Position numbers and translations under genes: made by a program. Below, one piece after another: positions 1 through 10,820 of a stretch of 64,000 bases of DNA; the first letter of the stretch is position 1; every line of letters starts with the position of its first letter. The stretch is taken from assembly GCF_022539505.1 (NCBI RefSeq), contig NC_061514.1, forward strand, positions 34,315,769 through 34,379,768, given 5' to 3'. Source of the stretch: Lolium rigidum (lineage: Eukaryota > Streptophyta > Magnoliopsida > Poales > Poaceae). Below the pieces are notes generated by a model. It did no database searches and was not told the DNA's origin. It saw only the letters and a program-made list of their open reading frames with translations.

Positions 1-204
1 AGATCCATGAGAAGATTACAACGATGACCGACATCTCTCATCCGAAGTGTGAATTATGGACAAATAGATCAAAGGTTGTGATTGTGGCGAAGTTCGAGTA
101 TCGAGCTGAGAGAGTTCATTACTACTTTGATAAGTATCATGCTCATCTAACCATGGTATGGAAAACCATGTTTCCTTTGGATCCAGCACCCAAGACTCTG
201 TCAG
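1..204 (+). pseudogene. Antisense ORF of Gypsy-2, upstream piece
   Basis: This is an open plus-strand frame running into the Gypsy-1 insertion at 205, containing the motif MVWKTMFPLDPAPKTL. When Gypsy-1 and one copy of the GTCAG duplication are ignored, the frame continues without a break into 13999-14258. It lies opposite to gag-pol and beyond the integrase, the same position as the antisense gene of Gypsy-1. It resembles the C-terminal part of grass proteins annotated as putative gypsy-type transposon proteins. Its function is unknown. Confidence 0.55.
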
Positions 205-943
205 TGTCGTCGTGGTGGAACGGCAGATGCCTTGGGATGGCTTAAGTTAGGGCCGGATGTACGCTTGAGGATACGGGTGAGGGGAAGGTTAAAAGGAAAG
301 GAGAGATTGAACTCCTGATTGCATTGATCCTCAAGAACTTAGCCAAAGCGGCCAGAGGTTGAAGAAGGTACGGACTACAAGGTGAAAACCTACAACGCTT
401 GGGCTTATTCTCTACTGAACGATCGATCGATCCCCCTCCCAGGGGTGCCCCTCCTCTCCTTATATAGGGGAGAGGTGGCTTACAAGGGAAGAAACCCTAA
501 TGGCATCTTTGATGACCTAAGCTACTTTATAAAGCTTCTTTGGCTGCTCTTGTCTTTAAACAGAGGGCTGATGACCTCCTCCGGTATCTTTATCGTCAGC
601 TTCTCCTTTGACGTCAGGGCTTCGATTAAAGCTGAAGTGCTTCGCTCATCTTGTCCTTTAGTCCTTGAGAGAATCTTTGACCGGGGTGCCGACATGCTAC
701 AGTTGAGCCTATGCCGGATTCCCGGTATCTTTACCGGTGAGCTCCAGCTTCTTTGCCTTCGTACCTCAATCTCTTATGTTTCTCAAACTCCGGCATACCC
801 CTGCTGGTATACCGGACTGTCCCAACTTAGCACAGTTCAAGCTTATCTTTCAGGATCCGGATTAATCTTTGAACCGGTATACAAATGGTTTATCATGGCA
901 TATTTTCCATAGTCTTGGCCTACCGGGGACCATCCCCCCGACA
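205..943 (-). repeat. Gypsy-1 3' LTR
   Basis: This is the 739-bp LTR copy downstream in element sense. It starts TGTCGTCGTGG and ends CCCCCCGACA on the plus strand, and is collinear with 13255-13993 with only substitutions seen. It contains a minus-strand TATA-like stretch at 458-467. Confidence 0.93.
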
Positions 944-957
944 TTAGTCCCCGAAGC
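944..957 (-). promoter_or_regulatory. Polypurine-tract-like site of Gypsy-1
   Basis: Directly inside the 3' LTR the minus strand reads CTTCGGGGACTAA, a G/A-rich stretch where the plus-strand primer of an LTR element is expected. The core GGGGACT recurs at several other places in the element. Confidence 0.5.
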
Positions 958-1842
958 TGGTGTGGTCCGGCTGATTCATCCGATGGACCATGCCAGGTTC
1001 CTATTCCGAACGTACCGGATTAATTGTCCCGGTTTCAGCTTATACCTAACCAACATTTTGCCGGACCTGTACCGGCCTCATCAAGACCTTTCCGGCTTCT
1101 TTCCGACGGTTTCTTCGTTATTAAGTTCTCCTCAGCGAAGTCGAGAATATCTCGATATCCGCGCCTGTCAGTGACATGCGCACTGTAACTGGCGCCGCAG
1201 TGTCAGCGGGGTCAAATCCCTCGTCTCCCGTGCGTATTAAATGCGCCGCACCTGATCCATGTGGCCCTCGGTGTGGCTGCCGTAGAACTCGCGTGTACCA
1301 CGGTGCCAAGTGGCGGCCCATTCACCGAAGGGGCGTGGGCCGAGCGGTTTCTGGCCCACGAACCCCCTCGCATAAATAGGGGCGACCATTCGATATCGTC
1401 TTCTCCGCTCTCATTCCTCGCCATTCTCAGCCTCCTAGCGCTCTGCCTCCAAAGCTTTCGCGCCACCGCTCGCCGCCAAAGCCGTCCCCTCCAGCGAACT
1501 TCTGCCGCACTGCACTGCCCTTTTCTCATCCTCGCCATCTCGCAGTTTCGCCATCTTTCCCTGCGACGAGCCCTGCGCCTCGAGCTCCCGCGCCACCGCT
1601 CGTCGCCGAAGCTACCCTCTCCGGCGAACTTCTGCAGTGCTGCCGCTAGGAACCTCCGCCGCCCGTTTAAGGTCAGTGCGCCTAGATCCATTTCCTTTCT
1701 CTCCTCTCTGTTCTTCGTGTTCTTCATAGGTGCGGTAGATTTATTTACCCCTTTTTCTTTCTTTTTCTCTTGTGTCTAGATCTTCGCGAATCGAATAGAA
1801 GTTCAGAATCTTGTTGTTAGGTAGCTCCGGTACCTTTGCATA
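958..1842. other. Non-coding leader region of the Gypsy-1 antisense gene
   Basis: No convincing coding segment is seen here. The region holds a TATA-like box at 1371-1378 and a C/T-rich leader (about 1400-1800) typical of grass 5' untranslated regions. Short ORFs on both strands overlap one another and lack recognisable motifs. Confidence 0.6.
1371..1378 (+). promoter_or_regulatory. TATA-like box for the antisense gene
   Basis: The sequence CATAAATAGG lies in a GC-rich setting on the plus strand, about 470 bases upstream of the first ATG of the antisense gene (1843). A pyrimidine-rich start-site context follows about 30 bases downstream. The promoter would be separate from the LTR promoter and point the opposite way. 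Confidence 0.45.
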
Positions 1843-4800
1843 ATGGCGTCAGAAGGATCCGGATTAGATCTTTCCGGTAGCTCACGGGTTAGCGAAGAGC
1901 CCGAGATCTTTTTGGGCGAAGAAGATGCCGTAGATCAAGAAGCCGCGGCGCTGGAAGAAGAACTCGACAGGATGGAGGAAGAAGCCGGTGGACCGGATCA
2001 GGATGCTGGCCCAAACCTCGCGGATTACACGCGTGGCTCCTGGAGGGGATCCGATGTGAGCCAAGCGGAGATTGACTGGCTATACCGGTCCCGGAGGATA
2101 CCGGAGGAGGTATTCTGCCGTATTCCTAGCAACGAGCGTGAGCCTGCGCCCAACCCAGGCGAAGTTGTGGTCTTCACCGCCCATTTGTGGCACGGTCTGG
2201 GCCTTCCGGCGTCGGATTTCTTCCGGCGCTTCCTTGACTTTTACCGACTTCAACCCCATCATCTCCCCGGCAATGCCGTCTTTTATCTCTCCTCTTTTGT
2301 TGCTTTCATGGAAGGGTTCATCGGCCTCTGGCCTACGATTGAAACCTTCGCCCGCTTTTACAACCTCCGGATCAACTCGATCCAGGACCCTCAACTTCCT
2401 CTCCCTAAACCAGTAGTGCAGTGCGGGCCGTGCATACTCACGCCCCGCCAGGGGAGCGTCTATTATAGGCTCTCCAGCTTAGAATCCTGCCGGAAATGGC
2501 AGCAAACCTTCTTCTATGTCCGAAACTCCGGGCCGGTTGATTTTATCAACCTTCCGGCATATGTCCCTGGCATACCCGCTAGAACCAACTGGCAGTACAA
2601 CCCGAGGGACAACCATGATGAAACCAACCGGATTATCCGTTATATCAAGAAGCTCAAGAGGGAAACTGATCTGTCTGCTGACGACATTGTGCGTACTTTT
2701 ATCTCGCACCGGGTTCTCCCCCTGCAACGTCGCTCTCATAAGATCTGCCAGATGAGCTAAGGCCAAACAAATCTCCAAGACAAAGATGCCGGCTGAATGG
2801 GAGTGGGGCTTGGAGCCTTTCCGCCGCTGACACCCAGCACCACCCCAAGTAAGATCTTGGGGACTCCGGAATATTCATTCCAGAATGTTGAAGGTTGTTT
2901 CCTAACCTGTTTATTCTTGTGTGCTGCAGAACTTCTCCCGCATAAGTACTGAGGAGCCGGCTTTGTTTACTCCGAACCGCACTCACGAGGACGACGAGGA
3001 CCCGGATCCTTTCAAGATCGGGAACACGCACGAGATGGGCTCCACACACACCAAACGTTCCGGTAAAACTCCTACTGCTCGCCCTCAGGCCGATGCTTCC
3101 GGCAGTGAGGAAGATGATTGCGTAATAATTGAGGTATTTGATCCGCTTCCCTTATCGTATGCTCTTCCTGCGATGCCGGTTTCAGCTGACCGGGACCGCC
3201 AGGTGCTGGAGAATGTTACCCCGCTCGCTGCCGAGGTCGGGGATCCTTCGGCCTCTCGAGTCCGGAAGGCTCCCGCCCCCGAAACCGGTTCAAGCAGTGC
3301 GCCAGCTTCCAAGCGCCAAAAGTTCTTAAGCTCCGGGCCTCCCTGGAAGAAGAAGAAGAACAACATTCCTACCTCCTCCGGGTAAATTTCCTTGATGCAC
3401 CTTTTCGGTTTAAATCTTCACATTTTGCACCTCTTTCGGCTAACTCTTGCTTTCTTTCATTTTTCAGACCAGCTCTTGAGCTTACCAGGAGCGCGTCTGG
3501 CATGAAGCCTAAAGCCCCCAAAGATACCAGCAGCAATCAAGATGCTCCTCGGAAAAGTCCGGCACACTCTGGTGCCGGCAAAACTCCTTCCTCCCCTCGG
3601 GGACGTACATCAAGTGCGGGGAACGCGGCCCCTCATACTAAAGATCACCGCGCCGAGGAGGATTTCATTTCCCCTCCGGATTTTGAAGACCCCGGCGCCA
3701 GCAACACGGGCGCCGGTTTCGAACAAACCGGGCGGTCGGAACCTTTGGTTCCGCCCGTCCTTGAGAAAACCCCTAAAGTACCAGCTACCTCACCATCCAA
3801 AGCTTCCTCCTCGACACCATCAAAGCCATCCTCCCCGGCCAAGGACATCGCTGCGCCGCCGCCGGCCCCTTCCAAAAAACCTCCTTCTGCCCCTTCTGGC
3901 AAGAAGTTCTCCCGGAAGAGCACAAACATTACTGCGGAGCAGCTCTCCGGCGCAGTCCAAGCTGCAGCGGCTCAGCCCACCGGCTCACAGGCCCTCACAT
4001 TACATGCCGGGCGAGCTGCGCTCACCGTCAGCGAGAAGATCTTGGCTCAAACATGCCGGATCATCGAGCTGAAACGTGGCGCGAACAATTTGGGTGCGCT
4101 CCAGAAATATGTCGATGCCTGGAACACGTCCGACATGACTGAAGCCACCCTCGGCGTCAAGGACGGGCAAGCTATGACGGACACCCGCGGCCTCCGGAGC
4201 ACCGTGCAGCACCTGGCGCGGCTCAAGCGCAGCGTGCGCGAGTTCGACAATGCCTGGCACGATGTTGACAAGAATGTGCTGGTAAGTATTTCTCCCGGAC
4301 TCGAATTTTATCCTCATACCGAATTGTTTTAAACTTAGATCTTGTAGATATATATCCTCATAGTCCCCGAGTTTTGGGTTAAGCACGCATTACTTAGAGC
4401 GAAACTGCTCAAAAATCGGCATAGATAGTCCCCGAGTTTCGGGTTAAGCACATAAAACTTGCCAAAAAAAACCGGCCTCCCTCACGGTTTCTTTTATCCT
4501 CAACAGGGCGTGTTGGACTCACGCAAAAAAACTCTTTGAATATCTGCTGTGGGAGCACCGCGACCTCACTGAGGCCTTCTCCGCGCTCCAGCTTACCCAT
4601 AGCCAGTGCCAAGGTTTGTGTGAGCTAACCGAGTTCTTTTGTACCGGTTTTGCCTCTGCGGAATTTTACTAAACTGTTTCTTTTGCGCAGCCGCGCTTCC
4701 GGAAGCTTCCCTTGATGAGCTCACCAGCCAAGTTGCTGCACTTAAAGGTAAGCCGTTTCCGTCAGTTTCTTTTTCCCCTGTTGTTTTATTTTACTAACTC

Positions 4801-5832
4801 CATTCATGCCGGATTTCAGCTGAAAAGAAGAGCTGTCCCTCCAGCACCAGCGCGAGCTGCAGGCCTAACGAGCCGAAACTTCCAAAATCAAGGAGCAGTT
4901 GCTCCAGGCCGGAGTGCAGCATGCTGGAGCGCTGAAGGATGCTATTGCTGCCGGCAAGACGGAGGTGGAGGAGGCTAAGGAGCAGCTGCGGTAGGAGCTG
5001 AAGGAAGAGAGCAATCTGCGGCAGCTTGAGAAGGAGCGGAACGAGGGGCTTGCAGTGGTCCAGGACTCGGTTGCCCAGTTCATCAAGGAGCTGGATAAGA
5101 AAGTCCGGAGTATGTGTTTTGCCCAGTTCAACAAGCTTTCTTTTCTTACCGGTTTATTCTTACACCGGCCTATTTTGATTTTTCTGCCGAAAACTTCCCG
5201 GACTCTCAGGTACGTGCCGAAGCGGCCGTTGCCAAAGTCTGTGTCGAGGCTCAGCTTCCGATGCCGGCTCCCCCTGGACCACAGAAGATTACTTGACAGC
5301 TCTCTCCTCCCGCGTCATGCATATGAAAATCATCGACCGGCATCTCGCTCAGCTACCGGAGGCCGCGCTCAAAGTCTTTAAGTGCCTCTGGCCTGAAGAA
5401 CTGGTTCCGGACAACATCAGCGCCCTCACCGACCGGCTTCTGGATGCCGGCAAGCGGCTGAGCGAATGGCGGTGTTCTGCTGCACGGGCTGGAGCTGACA
5501 CCGCTCTGCGGTTCGTCTGTTCATGGTACGAGTCCTTGGATCTGGATACCCTCACCACCATGCGTGGCGATGCTCCAACCGATACCGATCCAGCCAAGAC
5601 TGCCGCGCGCCGCGACCGGGCTTACCGCATCGCCAGTTATGCCTCCACCAGCACTTTTATTCCTCCTCCTGCTGACATTGAAGACGAACTCACTGATGAT
5701 GAAGAAGAAGCAGAAGATGGCGAAGAAGACGAAGAGCTTGAGGGAGATGCCCCAGAAGAAACCGCTGCTACCAACACCGAAACCGTCACAACTGGTCCTG
5801 TTCCGGAGAGCTCCTCTCCGGAATACGTGTGA
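1843..5832 (+). pseudogene. Seven-exon antisense gene of Gypsy-1 (gypsy-type transposon/Transposase_28-like)
   Basis: Likely exons by GT-AG signals: 1843-2848, 2930-3381, 3468-4281, 4507-4613, 4691-4747, 4820-5109 and 5210-5832. Exon 1 starts at an ATG and carries the block LGLPASDFFRRFLDFYRLQP, typical of the domain Pfam calls Transposase_28 (putative gypsy type transposon). Exons 2-3 are rich in Ser, Pro and basic residues; the last exon ends in a long acidic tail (DDEEEAEDGEEDEE). The first exon has a stop at 2758-2760 and a small indel near 2815, and the last exon has a stop at 5294-5296 with the conserved frame resuming beside it, so this copy is decayed. Function is unknown; despite the Pfam name no transposase catalysis is evident. 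It lies opposite to gag-pol. Confidence 0.65.
4361..4450 (+). repeat. Direct duplication with GGGGACT motif in an antisense-gene intron
   Basis: The string TAGTCCCCGAGTTTTGGGTT at 4361 recurs at 4426 with one change, a period of 65 bases, inside the third intron. Its complement resembles the polypurine tract of the element. Confidence 0.7.
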
Positions 5833-6526
5833 AAAACTCTGGTCCTGTCTCAGCATAAATAATTTGTGAAATCCCCGGTATGCCGGGTGACAAGTTGTAA
5901 TATACTACTAAGTCCTTTTGGTATGTTGAACTGCTTAGTTCGTTAGGTTTGAGATGCTTAAACTTCTATGTTGGTTATGTTAAAACTTGCTAAGTTTGGT
6001 TTGCCCAAAACCTTTCGGTTTAAGCTCTTTTAGCTTGTGCTAAAGACTCCGGATTCATTCCCGAGCTCAATTCAGTGCATGCTTGGTTCTTTTGCTTTGG
6101 CTCTGTCTACCTCTTTTGGGTGTTTGATGTATGAGGCCCAAAGTTCTTTTGCCAAGCACACAATCTCTTGAACTTAGAGAAAAAACTCGAAAACTTTAGA
6201 AAAAACCGGTATAACCGGGGTTAGTTAAAATTTTCTTTTGGATTGTTTGTTCTCGGTTTCTTTTTCGTCCTTCATGTGTTCAAATCCTTCCGGTTTATCT
6301 TGCTTGCCATGAAGCCGGGTTGCGGACAGCAGCTAAGTCAAAGATTGACCTTTAGGTTAAACATATTACTAAACCGGAAAGGAAAATCTCTAACAAACAA
6401 ACCGGTATACGGAAAAAATAAACACATTGCAAACAATTCCGGTAAAGGCAGTCCCCGAGATACATTCGAGGTGCCGGCATATTATTGATAGCAAATAAGG
6501 TACAAAGAACTCCTTACATTACATTT
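5833..6526. other. Non-coding spacer between antisense gene and integrase
   Basis: This AT-rich spacer separates the convergent ends of the antisense gene (stop near 5832) and the integrase frame (stop at 6527). It contains a possible poly(A) signal context near 5856 (AAATAA) and another AGTCCCCGA motif at 6450. No ORF with recognisable motifs was found. Confidence 0.6.
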
Positions 6527-8344
6527 TCAGGAATAGAAAGGGCGAAGTAGAGCTATGTTCCATGGGCGTTTGGTTTCTTCCCCCGACCTGTCCTTCCTTC
6601 CTTTCTTGGCATCCTGTGCATCTATAAGGTAGTAGGCATCATTGTGCAGAGCCTTGCTCACAATGAAGGGTCCCTCCCATGGAGGTGAGAGTTTGTGCCA
6701 TCCTTCAGTGCGCTGCACTAGACGTAGCACTAGGTCTCCTTCTTGGAAGACCCTTCGATTTACCTTCCGGCTATGATAGCATCTGAGGTTTTGTTGGTAT
6801 ATGGCTGATCTTGCCAGTGCCAACTCTCTTTGCTCTTCAAGCAAGTCGACATCATTTTCTCTGGCCTCTTTGACCTCTTGCTCTATGTAGAGTTGGACTC
6901 GTGGTGAGTCATGGAGAATGTCGATTGGTATGATCGCTTCTGCTCCATATACAATGAAGAATGGTGTATATCCGGTTGACCGGTTTGGTGTGGTCCTTAG
7001 ACTCCACAATACAGATGGCAATTCATCAAGCCAACATCCGGGCGTTTTTTCGAGTGGCTCGATAAGCCGAGGTTTTATACTGGATAGCACCAGTGCGTTT
7101 GTCCTTTCCACTTGTCCATTAGCTTCCGGGTGTGCCACTGAGGCTACATCTAACCAGATTCTGTTATCTTCACAAAACCACTTGAATTCTCCTTGGGCAA
7201 AGTTTGTGCCGTTGTCAGTGATAATGCTGTGCGGGTAACCATACCTCAAGATGATGTCTTTCAGAAACTTGACGGCTGTATGCCCATCACATTTCTGGAT
7301 TGGCTTAACTTCCACCCATTTGGTAAACTTGTCCACCATGACCAGAATGTGCGTCATTTGTCCTCTCGCTGGCCGGAATGGTCCAACCATGTCCAGGCAC
7401 CAAACCGCAAAGGGCCACATTATCGGGATTGTTTTTAAACCGGAGGCTGGGGTATGGTTTTGCTTGCTGTATCTCTGGCACCCATTGCATTTCCGAACTA
7501 AGTCCTCAGCATCTTCCAAAGCCGTGGGCCAGTAGAACCCATGCCGGAATACTTTTGCCACCAATGCCCTTGATGAGGCATGGTGCCCACATTTCCATTG
7601 GTGGATTTCTCGGAGCATTTCTTTTCCTTCTTCCGGCTCCACACAGCGCTGCAGCACTCCTGTTACGCTTCTCTTGTACATCTCACCATTGATGATGGTG
7701 TACGCCTTGGACCTCCTTAGGACTCTTCTTGATTCGGTTTCATCGGCTGGCACACAACCGTTGACTAGGAATTCCTTAATAGGTTTTACCCAGGTTGGTG
7801 CTTCTCGAACCACAAAGACCGGCATATCGATCTCCATGCAATCCACCAACATAGTTTCCTCCGGCTTCGACCCCGAAGTCCCCGGGTTAGATGCAGCAGT
7901 CCCCGAGCTAGAGGTAGTAGTCCCCGGGTTTATCTTGTCAATATCCATCGGAACAATATGTGATTCCGGCACAAAAATTGACCCGGATTCTGGACTCGGT
8001 CTGATTGACGGCTTCCTTAGGTGAGACAGAGCTATTCCGGAAGGAATTTCTTGCCTGGATGAGCCCAGTTTGGACAATGTGTCTGCGGCTTCATTTTCTG
8101 CTCGCGGCACATGGTGAAATTCACATCTCTCAAAGAATCCGGCGATTTGCTGCACATAGAACCGGTATGATGCCATGTTTGCATGTTTTGCATCCCAATC
8201 TCCGGAACACTGCTGTACCACGAGATCCGAATCACCGTAACATATAATCCGGCGTACTCCGACTTCTTTTGCGACTTTGAGTCCATGGACTAAAGCCTCA
8301 TAATCAGCGACATTGTTTGATGCCCTGAAGTGTATTTGCAACAC
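6527..8344 (-). pseudogene. Gypsy-1 pol, second RNase H end plus integrase
   Basis: This 605-residue open piece of a broken polyprotein begins inside the archaeal-type RNase H: YEALVHG, YGDSD (about residue 38) and NEAADTLSK (about 88) supply acidic residues. A Ser/Gly/Pro-rich linker follows (about 100-165). The integrase zinc finger has His near 248 and 254 and Cys at 286 and 289. The core keeps all three acidic residues: WCLDMVGPF (D318), IITDNGTNF (D377) and NGQVERTN (E413). The C-terminus ends PWNIALLRPFYS, matching the end of Gypsy-2 integrase. This stretch alone is intact; it is cut from the upstream part by a frameshift near 8355. Confidence 0.85.
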
Positions 8345-8349
8345 GTATC

Positions 8350-8941
8350 TCAGGTTGTCTCCCTTTGGTGAGGTGAGGTGAGAACCACTCCAGCCCCGAG
8401 TCCTTCCTTGAGCTTTGATCCATCGAAGTGCATCCTCCAGTATTCTGTTTCCAGCGGTAGCGGTTTGTATTGCATCTCGGCCCAGTCCACCAGGAAATCC
8501 GCCAGCGCCTGCGACTTAATCGCATCCCTCCTTTTGTATCTCGGCACGTATGGTGCCAATTGGATTGCCCATTTTGCAATCCTGCCGCTTGCGTCCTTGT
8601 TGCCAATGATCTCCGAGATAGGAGCCTCGCAAACCACTGTCATGGCATGTTCCTCGAAATAATGCTTAAGTTTCGTGGCGGCCATGAACACGCCATAAGT
8701 CATTTTCTGGTAGTGCGGGTAGTTTTGCTTTGAAAGGGAGAGCACCTCTCTCAGGTAGTATACCGGCCTATGCACGGTTTTTTCCTTCCTGTTCTCTTTC
8801 TACCACAACCACAACACTCACGACCCGGTTTGTTGCTGCTAGGTAAAGCAACATGGGCTCCTTTTCCAAAGGAGATGCCAGTATTGGCGCGGTGGCCAGC
8901 ATCTTTGTTAGCTCCTTGAATGCCGCATCGGCCTGCGAGGT
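8350..8941 (-). pseudogene. Gypsy-1 pol, RNase H region
   Basis: The segment covers the first, degenerate RNase H (VYYLREVLSLSKQNYPHY) and the start of the second, archaeal-type RNase H (HFDGSKLKEGLGAG). The frame from the RT side is lost at a run of A near 8775, where an extra base is likely, and again near 8355. Together with the downstream piece it shows the dual RNase H layout of the Tat branch. Confidence 0.75.
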
Positions 8942-9826
8942 CTAGATGAAAGTGTCTGATTTTTTCATTAGTGCATACAAAGGCAAGGCTTTTTCTCCCA
9001 ACTGGCTTACAAACCGGCTTAAGGATGCCAAGCATCCGGTGAATTTTTGCACGTCGTTGAGACATTGTGGCAACTCCATCCTTTCGATGGCTCGGATTTT
9101 AACCGGATTGACTTCTATTCCGCGGCTTGATACCAGGAAACCGAGCAGTTTGCCGGCTGGTACTCCAAAGGTGCATTTTGCAGGGTTAAGATTCATCCGG
9201 AACCTTCTTAGGTTATCAAATGTCTATCTCAGATCGTCGATCAAGGTATCTTTTACCTTAGTTTTTATCAAGACATCGTCAACATATACTTGCACACTTT
9301 TTCCGATTTGATCGTGAAGGCATTTTTGCATACAGCGCTGGTATGTTGCGCCGGCATTTCTCAAACCAAAAGGCATAGTGACATAGCAATAAGCCCCGAG
9401 CGGGGTAATGAATGCAGTTTTTATTTGATCTTCCTTTTTCAGGGGAATCTTTTGGAAACCAGAATAAGCATCCAGAAACGACAATAGTTCACATCCAGCT
9501 ATGGAATCGATCACTTGATCAATCCGGGGCAGCGGGTACGGGTCTTTGGGGCAAGCTTTGTTTAAGTTGGTATAGTCAATGCACATGCGCCAAGCCTTGG
9601 GTGCCTTCGGGTCTTCTTCCTTCTTCTTCTCGACAAGCACGGGGTTTGCCAGCCACTCGGTATGAAGGACCTCGACAATGAAGCTGGATACCAGCAGTTT
9701 TGTTACTTCCTCTCCGATGATCTTCCTCCTGTCTTCAGCGAACCGGCGTAAAGGTCGCTTCACCGGTTTAGCGTCCTTCCGGACATTCAGAGAGTGCTCA
9801 GCCAACTCCCTCGGCACACCCACCAA
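8942..9826 (-). pseudogene. Gypsy-1 pol, reverse transcriptase
   Basis: RT motifs are readable in order: MCIDYTNLNKACPKDPYPLP, FLDAYSGFQKI, MPFGLRNAGATYQR and the catalytic YVDDVLIKT, then the thumb/connection region with LNPAKCTFGVPAGKLLGFL. In-frame TAG stops at 9224-9226 and 8942-8944 interrupt it. The second probably replaced a Trp codon of the family motif, a G-to-A change on the coding strand. Confidence 0.85.
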
Positions 9827-9889
9827 GTCATCAGTAGACCGGGCGAAGATGTTCCGATTCTCACGGAGGAAGTTGACGAGCGGACTTTC

Positions 9890-10513
9890 CTATGCCTCAC
9901 TCAGGCCGGCACCGATACGAACGGTGCGCTCTGGGTAAGCCGGATCCAGCACGGTGTCCTTTGTCTCCTTTGACGGTTTGAATGCCATCCCGCCAAGCTG
10001 GTTGCTCATTGCCGCTAAGTTCAGTTGGGATGACTGAGCCAGCGCAACTGCAGTTTGGATTCTTTTCTTTTCTTCCACTATGACCAGCGATTCGGCCAAG
10101 TTTGACCCAGCTGAAGCAGTTTCCAGTGAGATCTTATAGTTTTCCGCCACGGTTAATGGACTGTTAGGCGCCGACATCTTCATTTTCAGGTAAGCCGTAT
10201 GAGTGGATGCCATGAATTTTGCCAATGCCGGCCTCCCTAGCAGGGCATGGTAAGGGCTGTCCAGATCAACCACTTCAAACAGAATGTTTTCCACGCGGCA
10301 ATTATCTCGGTCGCCGTACAGCACATCAACCCGGACTTTGCCCATTGGTGAGCAGGACAATCCTGGAACTATGCCGTGGAATGTCGTGTGGCTTGGCTCT
10401 AGCATGTTTTGGGTTATGCCGAGCGTGTGCATGGTGTGCCGGTACATGATGTTGATGCTGCTGCCATTGTCCACCAGCACCTTACTGAAACCGGACTCGC
10501 GATGATGGCCCAT
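9890..10513 (-). pseudogene. Gypsy-1 pol, aspartic protease
   Basis: The 207-residue frame carries the active-site region VLVDNGSSINIMY followed by LLGRPALAKF, a usual gypsy protease flap/C-terminal block. The family normally has D-T/S-G or D-G-G; here it reads D-N-G, which may reduce activity. The frame closes with a TAG at 9890-9892 just before the RT N-terminal region, in a place where the family runs straight on. Gag lies upstream in a different frame. Confidence 0.75.
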
Positions 10514-10820
10514 GCATTATTGGGTCTACCACCAAAGCGTATCCTCCCGGATTAGGCATCACTTTCGGATGATCTTTAAAGGACCAAGTGATCTCTTGTT
10601 CCGACCATAGCATGTATTTCGGTACAGCCGGTATCACAGCGTTCACTTCCATGGAACGGAGGTGCATACTTCGCCGGTCTCTTGGTTCAGTCACGAAGAC
10701 CACACAACACATATACGGATCATGGTAAACATTCCGGCCTTGTGGCGTCAGAGGTGGAGCATGATTAGTGTTGCCCTGCGCCACCTGATGAACTGTTTCT
10801 TGCTGCTGCGGCCGGTTTTG

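Noticed and set aside
382..912. 176-residue plus-strand ORF found in both Gypsy-1 LTRs (also 13432-13962)
   Set aside because: It is the same LTR sequence twice, opposite to the element sense, with no motifs; conservation is explained by the LTR pair.
1212..1779. Overlapping ORFs of about 170 residues on both strands near the antisense-gene leader
   Set aside because: They mirror each other in GC-rich sequence, have no domain and lie in a likely untranslated leader.
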